From NCBI GenBank assembly GCA_029940175.1, contig JAOZRM010000035.1, forward strand, positions 1 to 18,824: a stretch of DNA of 18,824 nt, read 5' to 3'. Source of the stretch: Candidatus Sabulitectum sp. Its GTDB lineage: Bacteria; Fermentibacterota; Fermentibacteria; Fermentibacterales; JCC-6. The notes under the pieces are model-generated. The model made no database searches. It was not told where the DNA came from and saw only the letters and a program-made list of their open reading frames with translations. Shown one piece after another: positions 8,762 to 14,356 of the stretch (the first letter of the stretch is position 1; each line of letters opens with the position of its first letter). The translations under genes and the position numbers were made by a program.

Positions 8762-9467
8762 GTAGCTCTACCTCACTTTCGCCTACCCTCAAGTATGTGA
8801 AGTGGGAAATCCAGTCGCCAAGTGAAGCATGAATAAGGTTTCCGTGGTTAACAACAGACGGACAATGTGTGTGTCCTGTGATAACAAGTTCTGTTCCTTC
8901 AAGTGCCTGATCAAGTACCCAGCGTGTGATGAACTCCGGGACGTGATCCACTTGCTTGCGGAGGATTCTTTTGCTTGTATGAGAAAACAGGTTGGCGAGG
9001 AATGTGGCAACAGTAGGATGTATCATTGAGAAAAGAAATTTTGCTGGAGATGATCGGATCACGGGTTTCATCATTCTGTAACCATGGTCACCGGTTCCCA
9101 GACCGTCACCGTGAGCCATGATTGTTTTTCTGCCGTGGATCAAAACGCTGTGAGTGTTCTTGAAAATGATCTGCATACCGGTTTCAGCGGCAAGTCGATC
9201 TCCGCACCACCAGTCATGATTGCCGGGGAGGAATGTTACATCCCACCCCCTCAGTGACAGATCTTTAAGCTGTGAAAGGAGATCCGAGAAGCCTGCAGGA
9301 ATCACTGTGCGATACTCAAACCAGTAGTCAAAGAGGTCGCCCAGTATCCACAGTTTTCCCGGTTCCTTTTCAGCGAGTTCTCTTAAGAATCGCATTAACG
9401 GTTCCCGACCAGGGTGGTGTTTTCCAGAAGGGTACAGGTGTACATCGCTGATGAAGTAATGGTTCAC
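8748..9467 (-). CDS. lpxH: UDP-2,3-diacylglucosamine hydrolase (LpxH-like metallophosphoesterase)
   Basis: The protein has 239 residues from GTG, close to the usual size of LpxH. All calcineurin-like metal-binding motifs are present: Asp8/His10 in ISDVH, Asp44 in GDLFDYWFE, Asn83-His84 in GNHDWW, HGDG at 119-122, and GHTH at 198-201. LpxH cleaves the pyrophosphate of UDP-2,3-diacylglucosamine to lipid X in lipid A synthesis, on the inner side of the cytoplasmic membrane. The GTG is preferred to the ATG at 9497 because the family starts right before the first beta strand, it forms a GTGA overlap with the preceding stop, and GGGGAG lies 4 nt upstream. A related hydrolase acting on another nucleotide-linked lipid is the main alternative. 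Confidence 0.85.
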   Translation of the reverse strand: MNHYFISDVHLYPSGKHHPGREPLMRFLRELAEKEPGKLWILGDLFDYWFEYRTVIPAGFSDLLSQLKDLSLRGWDVTFLPGNHDWWCGDRLAAETGMQIIFKNTHSVLIHGRKTIMAHGDGLGTGDHGYRMMKPVIRSSPAKFLFSMIHPTVATFLANLFSHTSKRILRKQVDHVPEFITRWVLDQALEGTELVITGHTHCPSVVNHGNLIHASLGDWISHFTYLRVGESEVELHEYQ

Positions 9468-9955
9468 TGAACTCCCCGCAGAGTTCTCTCCACACAACCG
9501 AATCCGTAGGCGCTCACTGCAGTTCCGTCACTTCGTACCAGAGTGGCAACCGGGAGATTGTCTGTAATGAGAAATTCTTTGAGTGCCTCATCCCCCAGGG
9601 CTACACTGATGGATATTCCCAGTGAATTCAATTGAGTCTGAGATGCATTTCGAACAGTTGAGCTGAATTGAACAGGAACAGGAGTTATGCCCCGTTCATG
9701 AACTGTGGCCAGGAATTCCAGGTCCATTTCACTTTCCCGGTACTGGCCAACAGGAAGCCAGCAGTAAAGAAGGATGGCTTCGTGACTGCTTTCTTCCAGT
9801 TCAATAAAACCATCTGTATCCGGAAGAAGAATTGTTCCTGGAACAGACAGCTCGGGAACAGGTTCCACCTCTTCTGTTACAGCTGTACTGCTTTCCTCTC
9901 CGCATCCTGAAACAAAGGAGACAAGAATTACTATAAGTCCGATTCTATTTATCAT
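9464..9955 (-). CDS. Lipoprotein with a possible thioredoxin-like fold lacking the CXXC active site
   Basis: The protein has 163 residues. A lipoprotein signal peptide (MINRIGLIVILVSF) ends in the lipobox VSGC, with Cys18 the predicted lipidated residue. An acidic, Pro-rich linker follows to about residue 45. The remainder, with AILLYCWLPVGQY, a helix, VPVQFSS..., then DNLPVATLVRSDGTAVSAYG, has the order of a TlpA/peroxiredoxin-like thioredoxin fold, including the cis-Pro-like LP before the fourth strand. The active-site position reads CWLP, with one Cys only, so redox catalysis is doubtful. It starts 1 nt after the preceding stop. Its place just after the sigma/anti-sigma pair suggests an envelope sensing or assembly role. 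The fold assignment is moderate and the function unknown. Confidence 0.75.
   Translation of the reverse strand: MINRIGLIVILVSFVSGCGEESSTAVTEEVEPVPELSVPGTILLPDTDGFIELEESSHEAILLYCWLPVGQYRESEMDLEFLATVHERGITPVPVQFSSTVRNASQTQLNSLGISISVALGDEALKEFLITDNLPVATLVRSDGTAVSAYGFGCVERTLRGVQ
9472..9477 (-). promoter_or_regulatory. Shine-Dalgarno that sets the GTG start of lpxH
   Basis: GGGGAG on the minus strand lies 4 nt upstream of GTG 9467. The spacing is short but usable. It overlaps the last codons of the lipoprotein gene. Confidence 0.6.
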
Positions 9956-9956
9956 G

Positions 9957-10289
9957 TCATGGGACCTCGCTGAAAATTATTGATACAGTGCCGTCCGTCT
10001 GAGTATAGTCCAGCGGAAATGGTGTATGTTCCGGTAATCTCATATCGGGAGGAACTGTTCTGCCGCAATTTACGATAGTGGCAAAAGTGACCAGTTCTCC
10101 GATTTCCACAGTTATGGTCATAGGATACAGTGCCCATGTGCCCTCTCCTTTACTCTCTGCCAGTACCCAGGAGAGAGCAGAGAGCTCGTTTCCCGATCTT
10201 ACAGTATTTGCAGGAGATCTGAACAGAATCAGTGGCGTGAATGCAAGAAGTATGCCAGTTATTCGGAGAACCCATGAGGAGAGTTTCAA
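9957..10289 (-). CDS. Small exported or membrane-anchored protein of unknown function
   Basis: The protein has 110 residues from a TTG start, whose TTGA junction overlaps the anti-sigma stop by 4 nt. A hydrophobic N-terminal segment (about 6-23, WVLRITGILLAFTPLILF) can serve as signal peptide or anchor. The rest is probably beta-rich and extracytoplasmic, with MTITVEIGELVTFATIVNCG around 57-76 and a single Cys. I recognise no family. No strong SD is visible, so translation probably depends on coupling to the anti-sigma gene. Its place between the anti-sigma factor and a lipoprotein, with hardly any gap, makes a link to envelope stress sensing plausible but unproven. Confidence 0.65.
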   Translation of the reverse strand: MKLSSWVLRITGILLAFTPLILFRSPANTVRSGNELSALSWVLAESKGEGTWALYPMTITVEIGELVTFATIVNCGRTVPPDMRLPEHTPFPLDYTQTDGTVSIIFSEVP

Positions 10290-10513
10290 GCTTCGTCAAA
10301 CAGGTTGGATATGGAATTCCTGAGAGACAGCGGAGCAGGAGTTCGTAGCAGCCCAACAGTTCTGCCGTGAATTTTAAAGGCTCTTCCAAGAAATTCCTCA
10401 CAGTTTGGACAGCTTCTGATATGGTTCTCTACCCTGGTTGCATTTTCAGGAAGAAGTTCCCCGGAGATGTAATCATTGTAGTGATCCAACACGAAAATAC
10501 ATTCAGGACTCAT
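10286..10513 (-). CDS. Zinc-binding anti-sigma factor (ZAS / zf-HC2 type)
   Basis: The protein has 75 residues from ATG 10513. The N-terminal part has the zf-HC2 pattern: Cys5, a helix, ISGEL, then His31-X3-Cys35-X2-Cys38 (HIRSCPNC). This is the Hx3Cx2C motif of zinc-binding anti-sigma factors such as RsrA and ChrR. No transmembrane segment is present, so it should be cytoplasmic. The start overlaps the sigma stop by 11 nt and has GGAGG 3 nt upstream. The in-frame ATG at 10531 has no SD. Directly following an ECF sigma gene, it is expected to bind and inhibit that sigma. The thiol-zinc centre allows redox or metal sensing, but many ZAS proteins of this type are not redox-active. Confidence 0.87.
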   Translation of the reverse strand: MSPECIFVLDHYNDYISGELLPENATRVENHIRSCPNCEEFLGRAFKIHGRTVGLLRTPAPLSLRNSISNLFDEA

Positions 10514-11066
10514 TTTCCTCCAACCCTTCATTGAACCATTGACTCAGCATTTTCTGCAATGAGACTCTGGCTCTGTGCAACCTTGATCTAACCGTACCCA
10601 CCGGAATATCAAGTAGTTCTGCAGCTTCAGCATAAGAAAACCCCTCAACATCACACAAAAACACAACACTACGAAAATCAATGCTCAGTTGAGCCATTGC
10701 CTTATCAATATCTTCACGCATCATATCACGGAGAAACATTTCAAATGGCTGCGGCCACACACTTCCAGTGAACCTTTGATCGCCGGATTCAACTTCATCC
10801 GTCCAGTCACTTGGAATTTCTCCACGGCTTTTTGCTCTGTGCTGGTTGAAAAATATGTTCCTCATGATTGCGAACAACCACGCCCTGGCATTAGTTCCCT
10901 GCTTAAACTTGTCAGCAGCCTTCAGTGATCTGGCGCAGGTTTCCTGAACCAGGTCACCAGCATCTTCGCTGTTTCTGGCAAGGTGCAGTGCATACCTGTA
11001 CATACTGTCCAGGTTTGACATAACCTCATTCTCGAATACCAGTCGATTCTCAGACTTTTTGCTCAT
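10503..11066 (-). CDS. ECF-type RNA polymerase sigma factor (sigma-70 family, group 4)
   Basis: The protein has 187 residues, a normal size for ECF sigmas. Region 2 spans about 15-80, with DAGDLVQET (35-43) and RAWLFAIMRNIFFNQHR (61-77). Region 4 spans about 118-175, with the helix-turn-helix FSYAEAAELLDIPVGTVRSR (143-162). The start ATG has GGAGGG 3 nt upstream. It heads the eleven-gene operon that includes its own anti-sigma factor, lipid A, glycosyltransferase and flippase-like genes, so it probably controls envelope composition and its own synthesis. It diverges from nrdJ across 201 nt. Closest known groups are the SigR/RpoE-like factors paired with ZAS anti-sigmas. The inducing signal is unknown. 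Confidence 0.93.
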   Translation of the reverse strand: MSKKSENRLVFENEVMSNLDSMYRYALHLARNSEDAGDLVQETCARSLKAADKFKQGTNARAWLFAIMRNIFFNQHRAKSRGEIPSDWTDEVESGDQRFTGSVWPQPFEMFLRDMMREDIDKAMAQLSIDFRSVVFLCDVEGFSYAEAAELLDIPVGTVRSRLHRARVSLQKMLSQWFNEGLEENES

Positions 11067-11162
11067 CTACCCTCCGTAAGTGGAACATTAGCAAAAGGTA
11101 CCCCTTGCGGCAAGTGCAACGATTCGGGGTGTGGAGAAAACTGAAGTATTTTTACGTGTTCG

Positions 11163-11192
11163 TATATAGTGGTTAAACAGGCACATCCACAA
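11163..11192 (-). promoter_or_regulatory. Candidate promoter for the sigma-factor operon
   Basis: The minus strand shows TTGTGG (11192-11187), an 18-nt spacer and TATATA (11168-11163), an imperfect housekeeping promoter. This gives a leader of about 90 nt. No convincing ECF-type GGAAC plus -10 pair was found on this strand, so autoregulation is not visible in the sequence. Confidence 0.3.
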
Positions 11193-11218
11193 CCTGTAGT
11201 ACTCGGGACTTGCTTTAG

Positions 11219-11234
11219 GCACTAAATATTGATA
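11219..11234 (+). promoter_or_regulatory. NrdR-box-like sequence upstream of nrdJ
   Basis: The site reads GCACTAAATATTGATA. It matches the core of the NrdR box (CACwA-ATATwG) at its most conserved positions, but the right end is weak. It lies 33 nt before the nrdJ start. A second partial match, TATATAGTGG at 11163-11172, fits only the right half of a box. NrdR normally binds paired boxes upstream of ribonucleotide reductase genes. The spacing here is about 62 bp, twice the usual distance, so the call is tentative. Confidence 0.4.
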
Positions 11235-11254
11235 ATTTCGGCAAAATGTAACTT

Positions 11255-11262
11255 GAGGGGAG
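11255..11262 (+). promoter_or_regulatory. Shine-Dalgarno that sets the GTG start of nrdJ
   Basis: GAGGGGAG lies 5 nt upstream of GTG 11268. Upstream in-frame TTG codons at 11229 and 11253 have no such site. Confidence 0.8.
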
Positions 11263-11267
11263 ATATT

Positions 11268-13628
11268 GTGTCAGCCAATAAAGATGGTCTGTTTGAGGAC
11301 TTTTTTAATACCGAGGAGAAGAAAGAGGAGCGAGAGCAGCCTCTTGTGGAGAATCTTGTTACTCCGTCATTCACTCCAAATGCCGAAATGGTTCTAAGAA
11401 AGCGTTACCTAACAAGAAATGGTGATGGAGAAATTCTGGAAACGCCATCCGAGATGTTGTGGAGGGTGGCTTCATGTGTAGCGGATGCTGAGTTGGAGTG
11501 GGATGGAGATACAGGTCAATGGGCCACCGTGTTTTATAATATGATGGCACGAAAGGAGTTTCTCCCCAACTCCCCGACCTTAATGAATGCCGGGAAAGAA
11601 CTCGGTCAGCTTTCAGCCTGTTTTGTGCTTCCTGTTGATGACAGCATGGACAGTATCTTCACTGCGGTCAAAAACACTGCTCTGATTCATAAAAGCGGAG
11701 GGGGGACGGGTTTCTCATTCTCTAAGATCAGACCTGCCAATGATTACGTTCACTCCACCAAAGGCATTTCCAGTGGTCCAATTTCATTCATGACCGTGTT
11801 TGATCACGCAACGGAAACAGTTAAGCAGGGGGGAGTTCGCCGGGGTGCGAATATGGCCGTTCTCCGGGTAGACCATCCTGATATTGAGCAGTTCATCAGT
11901 GTGAAGCAGGATATGGGTCTTCTGAATAATTTCAACCTTTCCATTGGCGCTACAGATGCTTTCATGAATGCAGTAGAAAGAGGAGAGGATTTCTCGCTTG
12001 TGAATCCTCGCTCAGGAGAAGCCATTGAAACACTCAGTGCAAAATCAATTTTTTCCCAAATTGTAGATTGCGCCTGGGCGAGCGGTGAACCTGGTCTAAT
12101 TTTTATTGACAAGATGAATGATGCGAATCCCACGCCCCATATTGGAGAAATTGAAGCCACAAATCCTTGTGGAGAGCAGCCCCTTCTTCCTTTTGAAGCG
12201 TGTAATCTGGGTTCTGTTAATCTTTCCTTAATGGTCAGGCGCGGGTCAAATGGACTTCCTGAGGTTGCCTGGAGCCGTTTAGAGAAAACTGTTCGAAATG
12301 CTGTTCGGTTTCTTGATGATGTTATTGAGGTTAACAAATATCCCCTTCCCGAGATCACAGAGATGGTCACAGGTCACAGGAAGATTGGCCTGGGTCTCAT
12401 GGGCTTTGCCGACCTTTTGTTCAGATTGTCTATTCCGTACAACAGCGAGAAAGCTCTTGTTCTTGCCGAGGAAATAATGAGTTTTGTGGCAGATAAGGGA
12501 AGGCAGACCAGCTCTGATCTGGCACGGGAGAGAGGTGCATTCCCTAATTTTAGAGGCAGTCTTTTTGATACGAGAAATATGCCTGCTATGAGAAATGCAA
12601 CTGTTACAACCATTGCTCCCACAGGATCCATCAGTATTCTGGCAGGTTGCTCAAGTGGAATTGAACCTGTTTTCGCACTGGCCTATACCAGGAAGAATCT
12701 GCTGGATGAGGGAGATGAGCTTCATGAAGTTGTGCCTGAGTTTGCCAAAGTTGCAATGGAAAGACACTTTCATTCTGCGGAGCTTATTGGGAAAATAGCG
12801 GAAAAAGGAAGCTGTAAGGATATGGAAGAAGTTCCCGAGGATGTTAGAGGGGTGTTTGTAACTTCACACGACATAAGTCCTTCATATCATGTGAGAATGC
12901 AGGCTGCTTTCCAGAAGTATACAGATAATGCAGTTTCAAAAACCGTTAATCTTCCATCAGATGCCTCGCGTGAGGATATCGCCCAGGTATTTCGTCTGGC
13001 AAGGCAGCTTGGCTGTAAGGGTGTTACTGTTTACAGAGATGGAAGTCGGGACAAACAGGTGTTGAACCTGAATTCAGAGAAACCGGAAGTAAAAGAAGAC
13101 TCACCCCTGGTTGGTCCAAGGCCCAGACCTGAACTTACAAGGGGAGTTACAAGAAGAGTAAAAACCGGCTGCGGAAATCTTTACGTGACAATTAACGAGG
13201 ATGAGCATGGTCCTGTAGAGATATTCAGTCAGATGGGGAAAGCCGGTGGATGTGCTGCAAGTCAGAGTGAGGCCATTAGCCGAATGGTATCTCTTGCGCT
13301 GCGCAGCCATGTTCATCCCTCGGAAATAACCAATGAACTGAAAGGCATCAGTTGCCACAGACTGGCATGGCAGAATGGAACTAGAATTCTCTCCTGTGCG
13401 GATGCAATGGGCAAGGCGCTTGAATGGCACATGAATAGTGCAGAACATGATTCTGAAGAGGAACTTGTGAATGATCCTGATATGGCGGTTATTGTAAGTG
13501 AAGGCTCTGGTTCTTCAGCTTCAGTCAATAACCTCGCCGGGGCATGTCCCTTTTGTGGAGGTCCCTTGAAGTATGAATCAGGTTGTGTCTCATGTGCACT
13601 TGAATGTGGTTATTCGGAATGCGGATAA
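11268..13628 (+). CDS. nrdJ: Adenosylcobalamin-dependent (class II) ribonucleoside-diphosphate reductase
   Basis: The protein has 786 residues. It reduces ribonucleotides to deoxyribonucleotides with an adenosylcobalamin radical and needs no oxygen. The alpha barrel shows NSPTLMNAG (101-109), the first redox Cys118 in QLSACFVLP, SGGGTGFSFS (143-152), the active-site NPCGEQ (299-304, thiyl-radical Cys301 and Glu303), and PTGSISILAGCSSGIEP (451-467) with the partner Cys461. A TSCPD domain follows (about 630-720). A C-terminal zinc ribbon with CPFCGG (760-765) and CVSCALECGYSECG (773-786) ends the protein and should carry the shuttle cysteines. No N-terminal ATP-cone is visible, so overall-activity control by dATP may be absent. 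The gene stands alone, diverging from the sigma operon. No cobalamin riboswitch was found upstream. Confidence 0.96.
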   Translation: MSANKDGLFEDFFNTEEKKEEREQPLVENLVTPSFTPNAEMVLRKRYLTRNGDGEILETPSEMLWRVASCVADAELEWDGDTGQWATVFYNMMARKEFLPNSPTLMNAGKELGQLSACFVLPVDDSMDSIFTAVKNTALIHKSGGGTGFSFSKIRPANDYVHSTKGISSGPISFMTVFDHATETVKQGGVRRGANMAVLRVDHPDIEQFISVKQDMGLLNNFNLSIGATDAFMNAVERGEDFSLVNPRSGEAIETLSAKSIFSQIVDCAWASGEPGLIFIDKMNDANPTPHIGEIEATNPCGEQPLLPFEACNLGSVNLSLMVRRGSNGLPEVAWSRLEKTVRNAVRFLDDVIEVNKYPLPEITEMVTGHRKIGLGLMGFADLLFRLSIPYNSEKALVLAEEIMSFVADKGRQTSSDLARERGAFPNFRGSLFDTRNMPAMRNATVTTIAPTGSISILAGCSSGIEPVFALAYTRKNLLDEGDELHEVVPEFAKVAMERHFHSAELIGKIAEKGSCKDMEEVPEDVRGVFVTSHDISPSYHVRMQAAFQKYTDNAVSKTVNLPSDASREDIAQVFRLARQLGCKGVTVYRDGSRDKQVLNLNSEKPEVKEDSPLVGPRPRPELTRGVTRRVKTGCGNLYVTINEDEHGPVEIFSQMGKAGGCAASQSEAISRMVSLALRSHVHPSEITNELKGISCHRLAWQNGTRILSCADAMGKALEWHMNSAEHDSEEELVNDPDMAVIVSEGSGSSASVNNLAGACPFCGGPLKYESGCVSCALECGYSECG

Positions 13629-13690
13629 CCGGGGTTCTACTCTTATTGAGCTGATGATACTTTTGCGGTAAGGGGGATGATTTCTGGCAT

Positions 13691-13738
13691 GTTACAATGG
13701 CCACGGTCATATCTATGACGGCGTGGCCAGCTGGTAAC
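13691..13738. other. Large imperfect hairpin between nrdJ and the PC4 gene
   Basis: GTTAC (13691-13695) pairs with GTAAC (13734-13738). After an internal loop, TGGCCACG (13698-13705) pairs with CGTGGCCA (13722-13729). After a 2-nt bulge GG, GTCAT (13706-13710) pairs with ATGAC (13715-13719) around a 4-nt loop. About 18 base pairs form in total. It lies between two convergent genes, where a terminator is expected, but neither strand has a T-run after the stem. It could be a U-less or Rho-assisted terminator, an mRNA 3'-end stabiliser or a protein-binding site. Confidence 0.6.
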
Positions 13739-13746
13739 CCGACAAA

Positions 13747-13983
13747 CTATTCTGTATCCGGGTCCTCTGCGTTCTCGATTTCTTCCAGGGCCTTTCCAAG
13801 AGCCTGATGAACCTCTTTCATCAGATCCGGATTGAGAGTGATGCCCTTGCGTGTGGGCTTCCACTCGCCATCATCGGCCATGTAATAAGTGCGTATTTCG
13901 ATATACTGGCGTTTACGGAATTCTGTCAGGGCAACCCTTACTACGTCTTCGCCCTTTTCTATCTGTGCTATCTGCTTGTCCAT
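13747..13983 (-). CDS. PC4/YdbC-family ssDNA-binding protein (transcriptional coactivator p15-like)
   Basis: The protein has 78 residues from ATG 13983. The core VVRVALTEFRKRQYIEIRTYY (about 14-34), the aromatic/basic DGEWKPTRKGITL (38-50) and a C-terminal amphipathic helix (51-70) match the bacterial PC4 domain, which forms a dimer that binds single-stranded DNA through its beta sheets. The acidic tail is short. The start is chosen for GGGGAGG 5 nt upstream. An earlier in-frame start at 14013 lacks an SD. Bacterial PC4 proteins are poorly understood. Roles in transcription, replication or repair have been suggested. It is monocistronic, with a good promoter at 14085-14056 and an SD inside a hairpin. 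Confidence 0.87.
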   Translation of the reverse strand: MDKQIAQIEKGEDVVRVALTEFRKRQYIEIRTYYMADDGEWKPTRKGITLNPDLMKEVHQALGKALEEIENAEDPDTE

Positions 13984-13987
13984 TTCA

Positions 13988-14002
13988 ACCTCCCCTGGAG
14001 GT
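13988..14002 (-). promoter_or_regulatory. Hairpin that encloses the Shine-Dalgarno of the PC4 gene
   Basis: In the transcript, ACCTCC and GGAGGT form a perfect 6-bp stem with a 3-nt loop, ending 4 nt before the ATG. GGAGG is the SD, and CCTCC resembles the anti-SD of 16S rRNA. Folding would hide the ribosome site, which allows control of initiation by protein binding, structure change or temperature. Confidence 0.55.
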
Positions 14003-14055
14003 AAACCCCACAATACTTAATTGCAGGACGTACTTCCTGTTTAATTCAAGAGGCT

Positions 14056-14085
14056 ACTGTACATTCTGAATAACCACGCTGTCAA
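14056..14085 (-). promoter_or_regulatory. Promoter of the PC4 gene
   Basis: The minus strand shows a perfect -35 TTGACA (14085-14080), an 18-nt spacer, and -10 TACAGT (14061-14056; four of six matches). The predicted leader is about 65 nt and includes the SD hairpin. Confidence 0.55.
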
Positions 14086-14356
14086 GTGTTCGCTACCGGT
14101 CAGGAGCATGTCCGAGTAGGCAGCATTAAAGTAAACAAGGCGCTTCCCTGTGTAAGCAAAGGAATAGAACACTGGCATTTACAACCACATAATCGACCTC
14201 AATCCACGTGTATTATCATCAAATAGCGCTGCCATACTTTTTAAAATCGCACGAATCCTGACTCGATCCTGTAGCGAAACTGTGCAGCGCTTATTGCCAG
14301 AAACACTTCTGGTATGTGGTTTGTATATTAACAGAACACAAACCGGGGGTCTTATC

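Larger units (their letters stand above)
13984..14356. other. Divergent intergenic region between the PC4 gene and the PAS protein gene
   Basis: This stretch has no coding frame with an SD. It holds the PC4 leader and promoter on its left side. Near the right end are two inverted repeats: CCAGAA-N4-TTCTGG (14297-14312) and GGTTTGT-N13-ACAAACC (14318-14344). The second encloses TATATT (14324-14329), a possible -10 for the PAS gene with no good -35. The central part (about 14086-14290) shows nothing I recognise: no tRNA, riboswitch or clear ORF. Confidence 0.5.

Noticed and set aside
11076..11104. ECF-type promoter on the plus strand starting at GGAACA
   Set aside because: No matching -10 element (CGTT or GTT-type) occurs at 15-17 nt. 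Only the -35-like part is present.
11067..11267. Adenosylcobalamin riboswitch upstream of the B12-dependent reductase
   Set aside because: The leader is short and shows no B12-box-like sequence or the extended folding expected.
13608..13630. GGTTAT...ATAACC inverted repeat at the nrdJ stop codon as a terminator
   Set aside because: The stem is only 6 bp with an 11-nt loop, lies mostly inside the coding sequence and has no T-run.
14282..14356. Longer N-terminus of the PAS protein from GTG 14282
   Set aside because: There is no SD before it, and the added 25 residues overlap the inverted repeats and the probable promoter.
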